This document shows, one piece after another, positions 1 through 6,711 of a stretch of DNA of 14,995 nucleotides. A model generated the notes under the pieces. The model did no database searches, was not told where the DNA came from, and saw nothing but the letters and a program-made list of their open reading frames with translations. Within the stretch, counting starts at the first letter, position 1; every line of letters begins with the position of its first letter. The stretch covers positions 265 through 15,259 of the forward strand of contig JAVHYG010000026.1 in the NCBI GenBank assembly GCA_031119195.1, given 5' to 3'. Source of the DNA: Rickettsiella sp. (GTDB lineage: Bacteria; Pseudomonadota; Gammaproteobacteria; Diplorickettsiales; Diplorickettsiaceae). Both the position numbers and the translations under genes were made by a program.

Positions 1-52
1 ATAGGGTGTTGTGATTAATCCTCTAATCATCCATTATTTTTTAGAATTCATA

Positions 53-58
53 TATACT
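53..58 (+). promoter_or_regulatory. Possible -10 box for the metalloprotease operon
   Basis: TATACT at 53-58 differs from TATAAT at one position and lies 22 bases before the ATG at 81, giving a short leader. No good -35 hexamer is visible at the usual distance. A GAG at 68-70 is the only ribosome-binding-site-like triplet and is weak. The first 80 bases have stops in all frames, so no upstream gene enters from the left edge. Confidence 0.25.
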
Positions 59-80
59 TTAGATGTTGAGTTCATAAATA

Positions 81-716
81 ATGGGTGATTTTTCTTTAGG
101 TCAAAAAATAATTCTTTGGGTTGTTCCCTTAATTTTTGCCATTACGGTTCATGAAACAGCGCATGGTTGGATCGCTTCTAAATGTGGAGACCCAACTGCT
201 AAATTATTAGGTCGTTTGACCTTAAACCCTATTAAACACATTGACCCTATTGGCACAATTATTGTTCCCGCTATCCTCTTTTTTCTCGGTGGTTTTGTAT
301 TTGGCTGGGCTAAACCCGTTCCTATTACCTGGCAAAACTTGAAAAAACCTCGGCGTGATATGGCTTTGGTTGCTGCCGCAGGTCCTATGGCTAATCTAGG
401 GATGGCTTTTTTGTGGATTTTCGTAGCCAAGCTAGGGTTGAATTTCCATAGCGTCCCTTTTGCTTACATGGGGCAAATTGGTGTGTCGATTAATTTGGTT
501 TTAATGTTGTTAAACTTAATCCCTATCCCTCCATTAGATGGAAGTCGGATTGTGGCGAGTTTCTTATCTCCGGCGATGGCCTATCGATTTAATCAGTTAG
601 AGGTCTATGGTTTTTTTATTTTGGTACTGTTATTAGCCAGCGGTCTACTAGCACGGCTATTAGGACCAATTCTGCAAGGGTTAATTACGTTTTTCTTTAG
701 GGTTTTTGGCCTGTAG
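81..716 (+). CDS. Site-2 protease family (peptidase M50) membrane metalloprotease
   Basis: A small polytopic membrane protein of the M50/site-2 protease family, the short rhomboid-like form common beside scpA in gammaproteobacteria. The zinc motif HETAH is at residues 24-28 inside the first membrane segment (about 10-28). The third zinc ligand is probably Asp153 in the conserved NLIPIPPLDG stretch (145-154). The family signatures GWAKPVPI (75-82) and AAAGPMANL (98-106) are also present. There are about five or six hydrophobic segments and no PDZ domain, as usual for the roughly 210-residue form. The family cleaves peptide bonds inside the membrane; the natural substrate of this short form is unknown. 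It ends 18 bases before scpA and is probably cotranscribed with it. ATG at 81 is the only sensible start. Family assignment is firm; substrate is not known. Confidence 0.93.
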   Translation: MGDFSLGQKIILWVVPLIFAITVHETAHGWIASKCGDPTAKLLGRLTLNPIKHIDPIGTIIVPAILFFLGGFVFGWAKPVPITWQNLKKPRRDMALVAAAGPMANLGMAFLWIFVAKLGLNFHSVPFAYMGQIGVSINLVLMLLNLIPIPPLDGSRIVASFLSPAMAYRFNQLEVYGFFILVLLLASGLLARLLGPILQGLITFFFRVFGL

Positions 717-734
717 GTATTAAACTAGCTCCGC

Positions 735-1553
735 ATGATAGAAGAGACGACATTATCGACAACAGCAACGGTTTTGCCTCCGGTGGCGACTGTTCGTGGA
801 CAGCCCTTTGTCCAACTTCCAAGTGATCTCTATATTCCACCGCAGGCCTTGGAGGTTTTGCTAGAAACCTTTACTGGACCCTTGGATCTTTTGCTCTATC
901 TGATAAAAAAGCAAAATTTTGATATTTTGGATATTCCCGTTGCCGAAGTCACGCGTCAGTATATGCACTATATTGAGCTGATGCAGGTTTTAGAGATTGA
1001 ACTAGCGACTGAATATTTAGTGATGGCGGCGGTATTAACTGAAATTAAATCTCGATTGTTATTACCTAAACCGGTTTCCGTCCAATCTGTGGAGGAAGAG
1101 GATCCGCGGGTTGAATTGATTCGTCGGTTACAGGAATATGAGCAAGTAAAGCAGGCGGCTTATGAACTTGATCAATTGCCAAGGCAAGGTCGTGATGTTT
1201 TTTTAGCTATGGCTAAAGCAGAATTAACTACCTCAGAAATAAATGGTATTGCACAGCCTGATATTGATTTAGAGGATCTGATAGAAGCGTTTCAGTCGGT
1301 TTTAATGCGTACTGCGCTAACGACTCATCATGCTATAGCGCGAGAACCCTTGTCGATTCGTGAACGTATGTCGCAAATTATGCATAGACTTTCTGCAGAA
1401 ACTTGTGTTGAATTCACGACACTATTTACAGCTAGGGAAGGGCGTATGGGTGTTGTCGTGACTTTCATAGCCCTTTTAGAGCTATGGCGCCAAACCTTAA
1501 TTGAACTTTTACAAAAAACACCTTTTGGAAAGATTGAAGTGAGTGCGCGATGA
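735..1553 (+). CDS. scpA: Segregation and condensation protein A
   Basis: ScpA is the kleisin subunit of the bacterial SMC-ScpAB condensin, bridging SMC heads and binding ScpB dimers to compact and segregate chromosomes. The N-terminal kleisin signature is clear: ETFTGPLDLLLYLIKKQ begins near residue 44, followed by DILDIPVAEVTRQY (63-76) and the helix ATEYLVMAAVLTEIKSRLLLP (91-111). The C-terminal winged helix ends with VVVTFIALLELWR about 25 residues before the stop. The 272-residue length is normal; residues 1-40 are a variable leader. It follows the metalloprotease with an 18-base gap and overlaps the next gene by 4 bases. In most relatives scpB comes next; here a dehydrogenase does, so ScpB must be encoded elsewhere or be missing. 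Confidence 0.95.
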   Translation: MIEETTLSTTATVLPPVATVRGQPFVQLPSDLYIPPQALEVLLETFTGPLDLLLYLIKKQNFDILDIPVAEVTRQYMHYIELMQVLEIELATEYLVMAAVLTEIKSRLLLPKPVSVQSVEEEDPRVELIRRLQEYEQVKQAAYELDQLPRQGRDVFLAMAKAELTTSEINGIAQPDIDLEDLIEAFQSVLMRTALTTHHAIAREPLSIRERMSQIMHRLSAETCVEFTTLFTAREGRMGVVVTFIALLELWRQTLIELLQKTPFGKIEVSAR

Positions 1554-2302
1554 GATTTAAAAACAAAACAATAATAATAACCGGTGGATCATCAGGAATA
1601 GGTGCAACAACGGCACAGTTATTTAGTCAGCAAGGTGCTACGGTATGTGTGCTCGACAAGAAAAACTTAGCTTACCCAAGCAGTAAAAGGATTATTTACT
1701 ACCCATGTGATGTTGCTGATAGTAAACAAGTTAAGACTACCATTGAAACGATTCATGATAAAATCCCAACTATCGATTATCTTTTTTGTAATGCGGGTGT
1801 TCACTTATTTGCAACCATCGAAGAAAGTAGCTTAGGAGCGATGAATTATGTCATTGCAAGTAATTTATTCGGAACGATTTATTGTTTGCAACAGGTATTG
1901 CCCATCATGAAAAAACAAAGGCATGGCTCAATTGTTTTAATGGCGTCTGATCAAGCTTTTATTGCCAAAGAACAATGTGCAATCTATGGCGCAAGCAAGG
2001 CAGCAATTGCCCAACTTGCTAAGAGTACGGCCTTAGATTATGCCGCTTACAATATTCGTGTTAACTGTGTTTGCCCAGGAACTATTGATACACCGATGTA
2101 CCAAAAAGTGATTGAACAATTTCAAGAAAGAACGCAGTTATCCGAACAGACAATTAAATCAAATGTGGCGGACCGTTTACCGCTTAAACGGGTTGGAAAG
2201 CCGGAAGAAGTTGCACAGGTAGTAGAGTTTCTATGCAGTGATGCGGCATCGTTTATGACAGGTACGTTAGTTAATATCGACGGTGGGTATACGATTCAAT
2301 AA
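1550..2302 (+). CDS. Short-chain dehydrogenase/reductase (classical SDR)
   Basis: A 250-residue classical SDR that should use NAD(H) or NADP(H) to oxidise or reduce a hydroxyl or keto group; the substrate cannot be told. Visible motifs are the Rossmann glycine motif TGGSSGIG (11-18), the CNAG motif (80-83), catalytic Asn105, Ser133, Tyr146 and Lys150 in YGASK, and PGTIDTPM (176-183). The C-terminal GGYTIQ is usual for FabG-like SDRs. Asp36 at the end of strand 2 suggests a preference for NAD(H), an inference from family rules. The ATG overlaps the scpA stop as ATGA, so translation is probably coupled. It sits where scpB would normally be. Its first third looks richer in A than scpA, which could reflect a later insertion. 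It is not ScpB-like in any way. Confidence 0.9.
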   Translation: MRFKNKTIIITGGSSGIGATTAQLFSQQGATVCVLDKKNLAYPSSKRIIYYPCDVADSKQVKTTIETIHDKIPTIDYLFCNAGVHLFATIEESSLGAMNYVIASNLFGTIYCLQQVLPIMKKQRHGSIVLMASDQAFIAKEQCAIYGASKAAIAQLAKSTALDYAAYNIRVNCVCPGTIDTPMYQKVIEQFQERTQLSEQTIKSNVADRLPLKRVGKPEEVAQVVEFLCSDAASFMTGTLVNIDGGYTIQ

Positions 2303-2429
2303 AGCTTTTTCTTATGTGTTTTTTCATAGTTTGTAATCATTATTTTATCAGTATAAGAAAATTATACGTTTCCAGCATTACATGCTAATAACCTTTGTTT
2401 TTTAAATTAACCAAACCTAATTATTATTT

Positions 2430-2475
2430 CTTAAATTTTCTTAATGATCAGTTAATTAAAATAAATTAATATAAT
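2430..2475 (+). promoter_or_regulatory. Candidate kinase promoter with tandem PmrA-like box
   Basis: A perfect -10 hexamer TATAAT lies at 2470-2475, 28 bases before the kinase ATG. Upstream are two CTTAA-type half-sites in tandem: CTTAAATTT from 2430 and CTTAATGAT from 2440. Legionella and Coxiella PmrA sites are tandem cTTAATatT half-sites about one helical turn apart, located just upstream of the -10 region of effector genes. Here the half-site spacing is 10 rather than 11 bases and the first half-site has one mismatch in its core, so this is a near match in very AT-rich DNA and may be chance. No strong -35 is present, as expected for an activated promoter. A GGA at 2493-2495 is a plausible ribosome binding site. 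Confidence 0.4.
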
Positions 2476-2502
2476 AGAATAATAATAAGTATGGAATTTT
2501 AG

Positions 2503-4272
2503 ATGACACAGATAAATCCTTTTGATATGTCAGCAGCAGAACAGTATATTTTATCAGAATTTATTAGTCAGAATCCAGATAAAATAATAATAAAAAAAAA
2601 CATATTTTATCATGTATATTACAATGGATTTGAAAAGAAATTAACGTTTTTCGTTTCAAAGGATATTATCCGTAGAGAACGGAAAGCTGGAAAGAAAGGA
2701 TTTCGGTTTGAAGTTAAAGGTGATGAAATATTAGGTGAAGGAAGTTTTGCTAAAATTTACCCATCACATACTTTATTTTTAGAAAATGGTTTTTTGTGTC
2801 CGACGGATAAGCAAAATAAACGTGTTATAAGAGAACAAGACTCAGACGAAGAAGAATCTGACTTTCATATTTTGCAAGCTGTTCCCCATCTTTGTGCAAA
2901 ACCTAGCATTTTTGATGCGGGTAAAACCTATACAGTTATTAAACGTATGCCAGGGGAAGATCTACAGTCAATCCTTGATAAGAAAACATTAATGACAACA
3001 GAACAAAAGCTGCAACTTGTAATGGCTTTGTTCAATGCATACAAAGGACAAGTGTTAGATAATGGTTTAGTTCACAGAGATATAAAGCCAGCAAACATCA
3101 TGGTGAGTTTTACTTCTGGAAATACTATGCCAGAAGTCAATATTATTGATTTTGATCTTGCTAGAAAAGTAGGGGATCAATCAAATGAACTTCTTGGCAC
3201 ACCCGAATTTTATTCTCCAGAAATGCTTGATTGGCATAGAAAAAATGTAACTCAGCGTTCTTTTTATTTTTGTAATTCTGCCATCGATATTTATGCCTTA
3301 AGTAAAATTGTTTGTGAATTGTTATCAGAAAATTATTTTGTTGATAGCATGAGTATGAAAAAATTAAATTATTTAGCCTATAAGTTAAAAATTAATATCA
3401 GTTTGCAAAAAGAAGAAATTGAATGGATAGCTAAGTTTGGATTAAATAATCCCACTTTATTTAAGGAAGAAACTGATTTAAGCATATTACATCAATATAA
3501 GCTTAAGTCGCTTATTCAAAGTATGAGTTATAGTGATCCTAATAAGCGACTTTCAATTGATGTTGCTATTGAGACGCTAAACAGTATTATAAAAGAAAGA
3601 GCGTACCCTAAATTACTTTATGCTAAATTACTTTGTCTGCAGGAAGAGAGCCAGCTTTATCATATTTTAAGTTGTTATCCACACTTGTTTAGTGTGAAAA
3701 AAATCTTAATGGAGTCAGATGAAAAGCGAATTAATCGTCATTTAAATACATTTTTAACAGCTAAGGCCGATTTAGATGCTATTGAAAAGGATGTAAATGA
3801 GATAACGAAAGCTAGAGATGCTATAAAAAAATCTAATAATTCTCAAGTTTTTAATGACATGTTTATAATTTTAAAGCGTTTGACCTATCGTGACTCAAAA
3901 GAAATAGATAAAACGCCAAAAAATAAATTTGAAACAGAGGTAAAATTAAAGCTTCTGACATATGTTAAAAAACATATGGCAGATTTGATTACAAAACAAG
4001 ATATCTATGCTTCAAAAAGACTAAAAGCAATGACAGTTTTATTAAATTATTTAGAAAAATCTGACAATTTTGAAGATAATATACAGGATACGTTGAAAAG
4101 AAAGTTAGCAATAATTACATCACCTCAATTTGACGGCAGTTTATCTCAGTCAAAATTTAATGTTACTAAAAATCGCTATATTCCTGCAAAAACGGCTTTT
4201 TTCCCAACACAGGCTCAATTGAAGAATATTGTAACAAACGCCACACAAATGCGAAGTTTTATTAGAGGTTAA
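2503..4272 (+). CDS. Eukaryotic-type Ser/Thr protein kinase, possible secreted effector
   Basis: A 589-residue protein with a Hanks-type kinase domain at about 70-365. In order: glycine loop GEGSFAKIY (78-86); catalytic loop HRDIKPANIM (191-200, Asp193, Lys195, Asn198); the metal motif as DFD (216-218) instead of DFG; GTPEFYSPE (232-240) with the APE-type Glu240; helix-F Asp262; and Arg349 in the subdomain XI region. The beta-3 VAIK-type lysine is unclear: VIR puts Arg110 at that place, with Lys107 nearby. Residues 1-70 match nothing I know, and 365-589 are mostly charged helix, some coiled-coil-like (417-446). There is no signal peptide, membrane segment or PASTA repeat, unlike housekeeping bacterial kinases. 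The shape recalls Legionella LegK-type effectors, but the C-terminus has no obvious glutamate-rich Dot/Icm signal. The gene is far more AT-rich than its neighbours, stands alone, and was probably acquired by transfer. Kinase fold is firm; secretion is inference. Confidence 0.88.
   Translation: MTQINPFDMSAAEQYILSEFISQNPDKIIIKKNIFYHVYYNGFEKKLTFFVSKDIIRRERKAGKKGFRFEVKGDEILGEGSFAKIYPSHTLFLENGFLCPTDKQNKRVIREQDSDEEESDFHILQAVPHLCAKPSIFDAGKTYTVIKRMPGEDLQSILDKKTLMTTEQKLQLVMALFNAYKGQVLDNGLVHRDIKPANIMVSFTSGNTMPEVNIIDFDLARKVGDQSNELLGTPEFYSPEMLDWHRKNVTQRSFYFCNSAIDIYALSKIVCELLSENYFVDSMSMKKLNYLAYKLKINISLQKEEIEWIAKFGLNNPTLFKEETDLSILHQYKLKSLIQSMSYSDPNKRLSIDVAIETLNSIIKERAYPKLLYAKLLCLQEESQLYHILSCYPHLFSVKKILMESDEKRINRHLNTFLTAKADLDAIEKDVNEITKARDAIKKSNNSQVFNDMFIILKRLTYRDSKEIDKTPKNKFETEVKLKLLTYVKKHMADLITKQDIYASKRLKAMTVLLNYLEKSDNFEDNIQDTLKRKLAIITSPQFDGSLSQSKFNVTKNRYIPAKTAFFPTQAQLKNIVTNATQMRSFIRG
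2592..2600 (+). repeat. A9 homopolymer near the start of the kinase gene
   Basis: Nine A residues in a row cover codons 30-33 of the kinase, straight after an ATA triplet run. A slip of one base here would stop the protein before the kinase domain. In such AT-rich DNA a tract of this length can arise by chance. Confidence 0.9.
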
Positions 4273-4465
4273 TTTTTTTACGTTTTATTTTATAAAAATT
4301 GCTGGTCTATTCCTATCCAAGATGAGAGGCAAATACAAATTATTAAAATTTTATGCAAATAAAAGAAATTTTATTTGAGAAGGCTGCCTTTTCTAAAACG
4401 AGAGCTTTTAAGCTGCGCTTTTGTCGCATCCAGAAAATATAACAAATCTATTTGATGATGCACCC

Positions 4466-4507
4466 AAGCCAATGGGTGAGCTTCAGCCAAGTTGTTCTCA
4501 TTGGCTT
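4466..4507. repeat. Inverted repeat downstream of the phosphorylase gene
   Basis: AAGCCAATG (4466-4474) and CATTGGCTT (4499-4507) are perfect 9-base inverted copies around a 24-base loop, starting 7 bases past the phosphorylase stop. No T-run follows on the minus strand, so it is not a standard intrinsic terminator; it could be a processing or stability hairpin at the 3' end of the five-gene minus-strand operon. A second AGCCAA at 4485-4490 lies in the loop and could pair with TTGGCT instead. Confidence 0.5.
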
Positions 4508-4513
4508 TAACTT

Positions 4514-5329
4514 TTATAAGATCAGTTCTTTTATTGCAGATTCAACTAAAAGGCCTAAATTTTTACTGGCCTTTGTAGCAAAATGCAATGTTCCCTCATG
4601 AGTTATAGGTTCTTGACTAAGACCCGCTGCAAGATTTGTAATTACAGAGATTACAGCCACTTTTAAACCGCAATGTCGTGCAACAATAACTTCGGGTACT
4701 GTCGACATTCCAATCACATCGGCACCTAAAATGCGAAACGCTCGGATTTCAGCAGGTGTTTCAAAACTTGGACCTAGGACACTTAAATAAATACCTTCGG
4801 AAAGTGAAATAGCAAGTTGTTTTGCGGTTTGCTGTAAAATGACACGCAGTTTTTTATCATAGGCTTCATCCATAGAAAAAAATCTAGGGCCGATTTCATC
4901 TTCGTTGATTCCCACTAAAGGATTGTTTGGTTGAAAATTAATATGATCCGCAATTAATACTAATTGACCTGGCTTAAAATCATCTCGCAGCGATCCTGAG
5001 GCATTAGTCATTAATAGGCTATGACAGCCTAAGAATTTTAAGGTTCTGATAAAAAGCTTAAAGTCTTTTCCTTGCATACCTTCATAAGCATGAACACGAC
5101 CTTGGCAACAGACAACAGGAACTTCATTAAGTGTACCAAGTATTAGTTGTCCGGGATGGCCTTCAACTCGACTTATTGGAAACCCTATGAGTTCATGGTA
5201 AGGAATGCTCAAGCGATTTTGTATTTTTTCAGCAAAATTGGCTAAGCCAGAACCAAGAATAATAGCTATTTTAGGTTTTAAGCCGCTCCATTTCGCTAAA
5301 ATAAATTGGCTGAGCTCATAAGGATTCAT
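4514..5329 (-). CDS. Purine nucleoside phosphorylase, trimeric type
   Basis: Splits purine nucleosides with phosphate into free base and (deoxy)ribose 1-phosphate in cytosolic purine salvage. The 271 residues carry the full trimeric PNP/MTAP signature: ILGSGL (24-29) for phosphate, EGHPG (56-60), GRVHAYEG (77-84), TNASGSL (108-114), GPSFETPAEIRA (186-197) with the base-binding Glu190, GMST (207-210) and TNLAAG (231-236) with Asn232. TNLAA in place of the mammalian TNK points to the bacterial PNP-II (PunA/XapA) class; I cannot decide inosine/guanosine against wider specificity. It is the last gene of the minus-strand operon, starting 15 bases after the yggX stop. Related proteins cleave methylthioadenosine, but those have a different base pocket, so PNP is preferred. 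Confidence 0.93.
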   Translation of the reverse strand: MNPYELSQFILAKWSGLKPKIAIILGSGLANFAEKIQNRLSIPYHELIGFPISRVEGHPGQLILGTLNEVPVVCCQGRVHAYEGMQGKDFKLFIRTLKFLGCHSLLMTNASGSLRDDFKPGQLVLIADHINFQPNNPLVGINEDEIGPRFFSMDEAYDKKLRVILQQTAKQLAISLSEGIYLSVLGPSFETPAEIRAFRILGADVIGMSTVPEVIVARHCGLKVAVISVITNLAAGLSQEPITHEGTLHFATKASKNLGLLVESAIKELIL

Positions 5330-5344
5330 AATTAACTAATATTA

Positions 5345-5623
5345 TTAGGTTTCAGAAGGTGGAACAAAGCCACCAGGTATTGCAGCTTCGCCTTCGCTAA
5401 ATAAGAATTTCTCCATTTCTTTTTTTAGGAATTCTCGCGCTTGGGGTTCTAAGCTACTAAGTCGATATTCATTGATCAACATGGTTTGATGATTGACCCA
5501 TTGTTGCCACGCAGGTTTGCTTACAGATTGGTAGATACGTTGTCCTAATTCACCAGGATAGGGTACATAATCAAGACCCTCTGCTTGGGTTTGTAGCTTA
5601 ATGCAATAAATAGTTCGGCTCAT
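5345..5623 (-). CDS. yggX: Fe(2+)-trafficking protein YggX
   Basis: A small cytosolic protein of 92 residues, the normal family length. The N-terminus MSRTIYCIKL with the conserved Cys7, the block YPGELGQRIY (22-31), and KPAWQQW followed by HQTMLINEYRL are diagnostic for the YggX family. It takes part in iron handling and protects iron-sulphur clusters against oxidation. The start ATG overlaps the mutY stop as ATGA, so the two are probably translationally coupled. The mutY-yggX pair is conserved in gammaproteobacteria and makes sense because MutY holds a 4Fe-4S cluster. Family assignment is secure. Confidence 0.95.
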   Translation of the reverse strand: MSRTIYCIKLQTQAEGLDYVPYPGELGQRIYQSVSKPAWQQWVNHQTMLINEYRLSSLEPQAREFLKKEMEKFLFSEGEAAIPGGFVPPSET

Positions 5624-6699
5624 AGGAGTGATGTTTTATTTAACTGTTTAATTAGTTTTTTTACAGGGGCAGCTAAGCCCTTTTCATTTAATTGTCCAAT
5701 CTTATACCAGACTATACGATTAGATTCCATTACTGGAGGATGCCATTTTTTGACCATCATCAGCACTGGCTCTATGTTAAGATGAAAATGGCTAAAGGTA
5801 TGTCGTATTTGAGTTTGCTTATTAGGTTTTTCCGTTTTGCAAAAATAATGTTCTTCTGAGAATTTTTTAACATTTTCACTAACAGAGCATTCTGGCAAGC
5901 TCCATAACCCCCCCCAAATACCACAAGGTGGTCGCTTTTCTAAAAGAATTTCTCGTTGTTTATTAATTAAAATCAACATTTGTATGGAACGAGTCGGCAA
6001 TTTTTTAGAAGGTTTAGGCGATGGAAAATTTGTGGGATTAGTTGTGTTATAAGCCAAACAATGAGTTTGTAAAGGACATTGCTTACATTTAGGTTGAGTG
6101 CGGGTACAGATCAAAGCACCCAAATCCATCATGGCTTGAGTATAGTCGCTTACATTTTTAGTTGGGGTGTAATGCTCTGATAAACCCCAAAGTTTTTTAT
6201 TAATTTCAATTAAACCCGACCAACCATTAATCGCATGAAAACGGCTCAATACACGTTTCACGTTACCATCTAAAATGGGCGCGTATTTGGAAAAACCCAA
6301 TGCAAGTATAGCACCTGCCGTTGAACGTCCAATTCCAGGTAAATTTTGGAGTTTTTTTAAATCTTTTGGAAATTTACCAGCATATTCTTTTTCAATGGTT
6401 TGTGCACAGCGATGTAGGTTTCTACCACGTGCGTAATAACCTAATCCTGTCCAAAGGCCAAGTATTTCATCAAGATCGGCATCTGCTATAGTTGTGAGGG
6501 TTGGGAAGCGCTTAATAAAACGATTAAAATAAGGTATGACGGTGCTAACTTGTGTTTGTTGTAACATTACCTCCGATAACCAGACTTGATACGGAGATTT
6601 GTTTTGTTGCCAAGGCAAATTTTTTCGACCGTATTGTTTAAACCAATTTAAAACACGTTGTTGAAATTGTTTAGCAGAAATAGGATTTGTCGCAGCCAA
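5620..6699 (-). CDS. mutY: A/G-specific adenine DNA glycosylase
   Basis: Removes adenine mispaired with 8-oxoguanine or G in base-excision repair. Seen: SEVMLQQTQV with catalytic Glu43, helix-hairpin-helix LPGIGRSTAGAI (120-131), catalytic Asp144 in PILDGNV, and the 4Fe-4S ligands Cys198, Cys205, Cys208 and Cys214 (C-x6-C-x2-C-x5-C). A C-terminal NUDIX-like 8-oxoG recognition domain follows (about 238-350), with GIWGGLWSLPE and HTFSHFHL. Length 359 is normal. The start is TTG: the only in-frame codons back to the upstream stop are non-start or very rare ones, and the first internal ATG is Met45, inside the catalytic motif. No clear ribosome binding site is seen. The gene lies 12 bases after the asmA stop and in the same frame. 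A G8 tract falls within the GIWGGLW codons. Confidence 0.95.
   Translation of the reverse strand: MAATNPISAKQFQQRVLNWFKQYGRKNLPWQQNKSPYQVWLSEVMLQQTQVSTVIPYFNRFIKRFPTLTTIADADLDEILGLWTGLGYYARGRNLHRCAQTIEKEYAGKFPKDLKKLQNLPGIGRSTAGAILALGFSKYAPILDGNVKRVLSRFHAINGWSGLIEINKKLWGLSEHYTPTKNVSDYTQAMMDLGALICTRTQPKCKQCPLQTHCLAYNTTNPTNFPSPKPSKKLPTRSIQMLILINKQREILLEKRPPCGIWGGLWSLPECSVSENVKKFSEEHYFCKTEKPNKQTQIRHTFSHFHLNIEPVLMMVKKWHPPVMESNRIVWYKIGQLNEKGLAAPVKKLIKQLNKTSLL
5908..5915 (-). repeat. G8 homopolymer within mutY
   Basis: Eight C on the plus strand, read as eight G in mutY codons for Trp262-Gly263-Gly264 of the NUDIX-like domain. Such a run is unusual in AT-rich DNA and is the classic form of a slippage site. 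A one-base change would remove the last quarter of MutY but leave the glycosylase core. Confidence 0.9.
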
Positions 6700-6711
6700 T
6701 TTTTTTATTAC

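Noticed and set aside
149..430. 93-codon open frame on the minus strand opposite the metalloprotease gene
   Set aside because: It lies wholly inside a gene with clear family motifs, and its predicted protein has no recognisable features; it is a shadow frame.
2307..2361. TTTTCTTAT (2307-2315) and ATAAGAAAA (2353-2361) as a terminator after the dehydrogenase gene
   Set aside because: The stem is nearly all A/T with a 37-base loop and has no following T-run, so it would be too weak.
2374..2386. Small hairpin AGCAT-TAC-ATGCT as a terminator
   Set aside because: Only five pairs, and the nearest T-rich run starts several bases later; it could be chance.
4283..4297. TTTTAT-TTT-ATAAAA stem after the kinase stop
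   Set aside because: An A/T-only six-pair stem is expected by chance in such DNA and has no terminator form.
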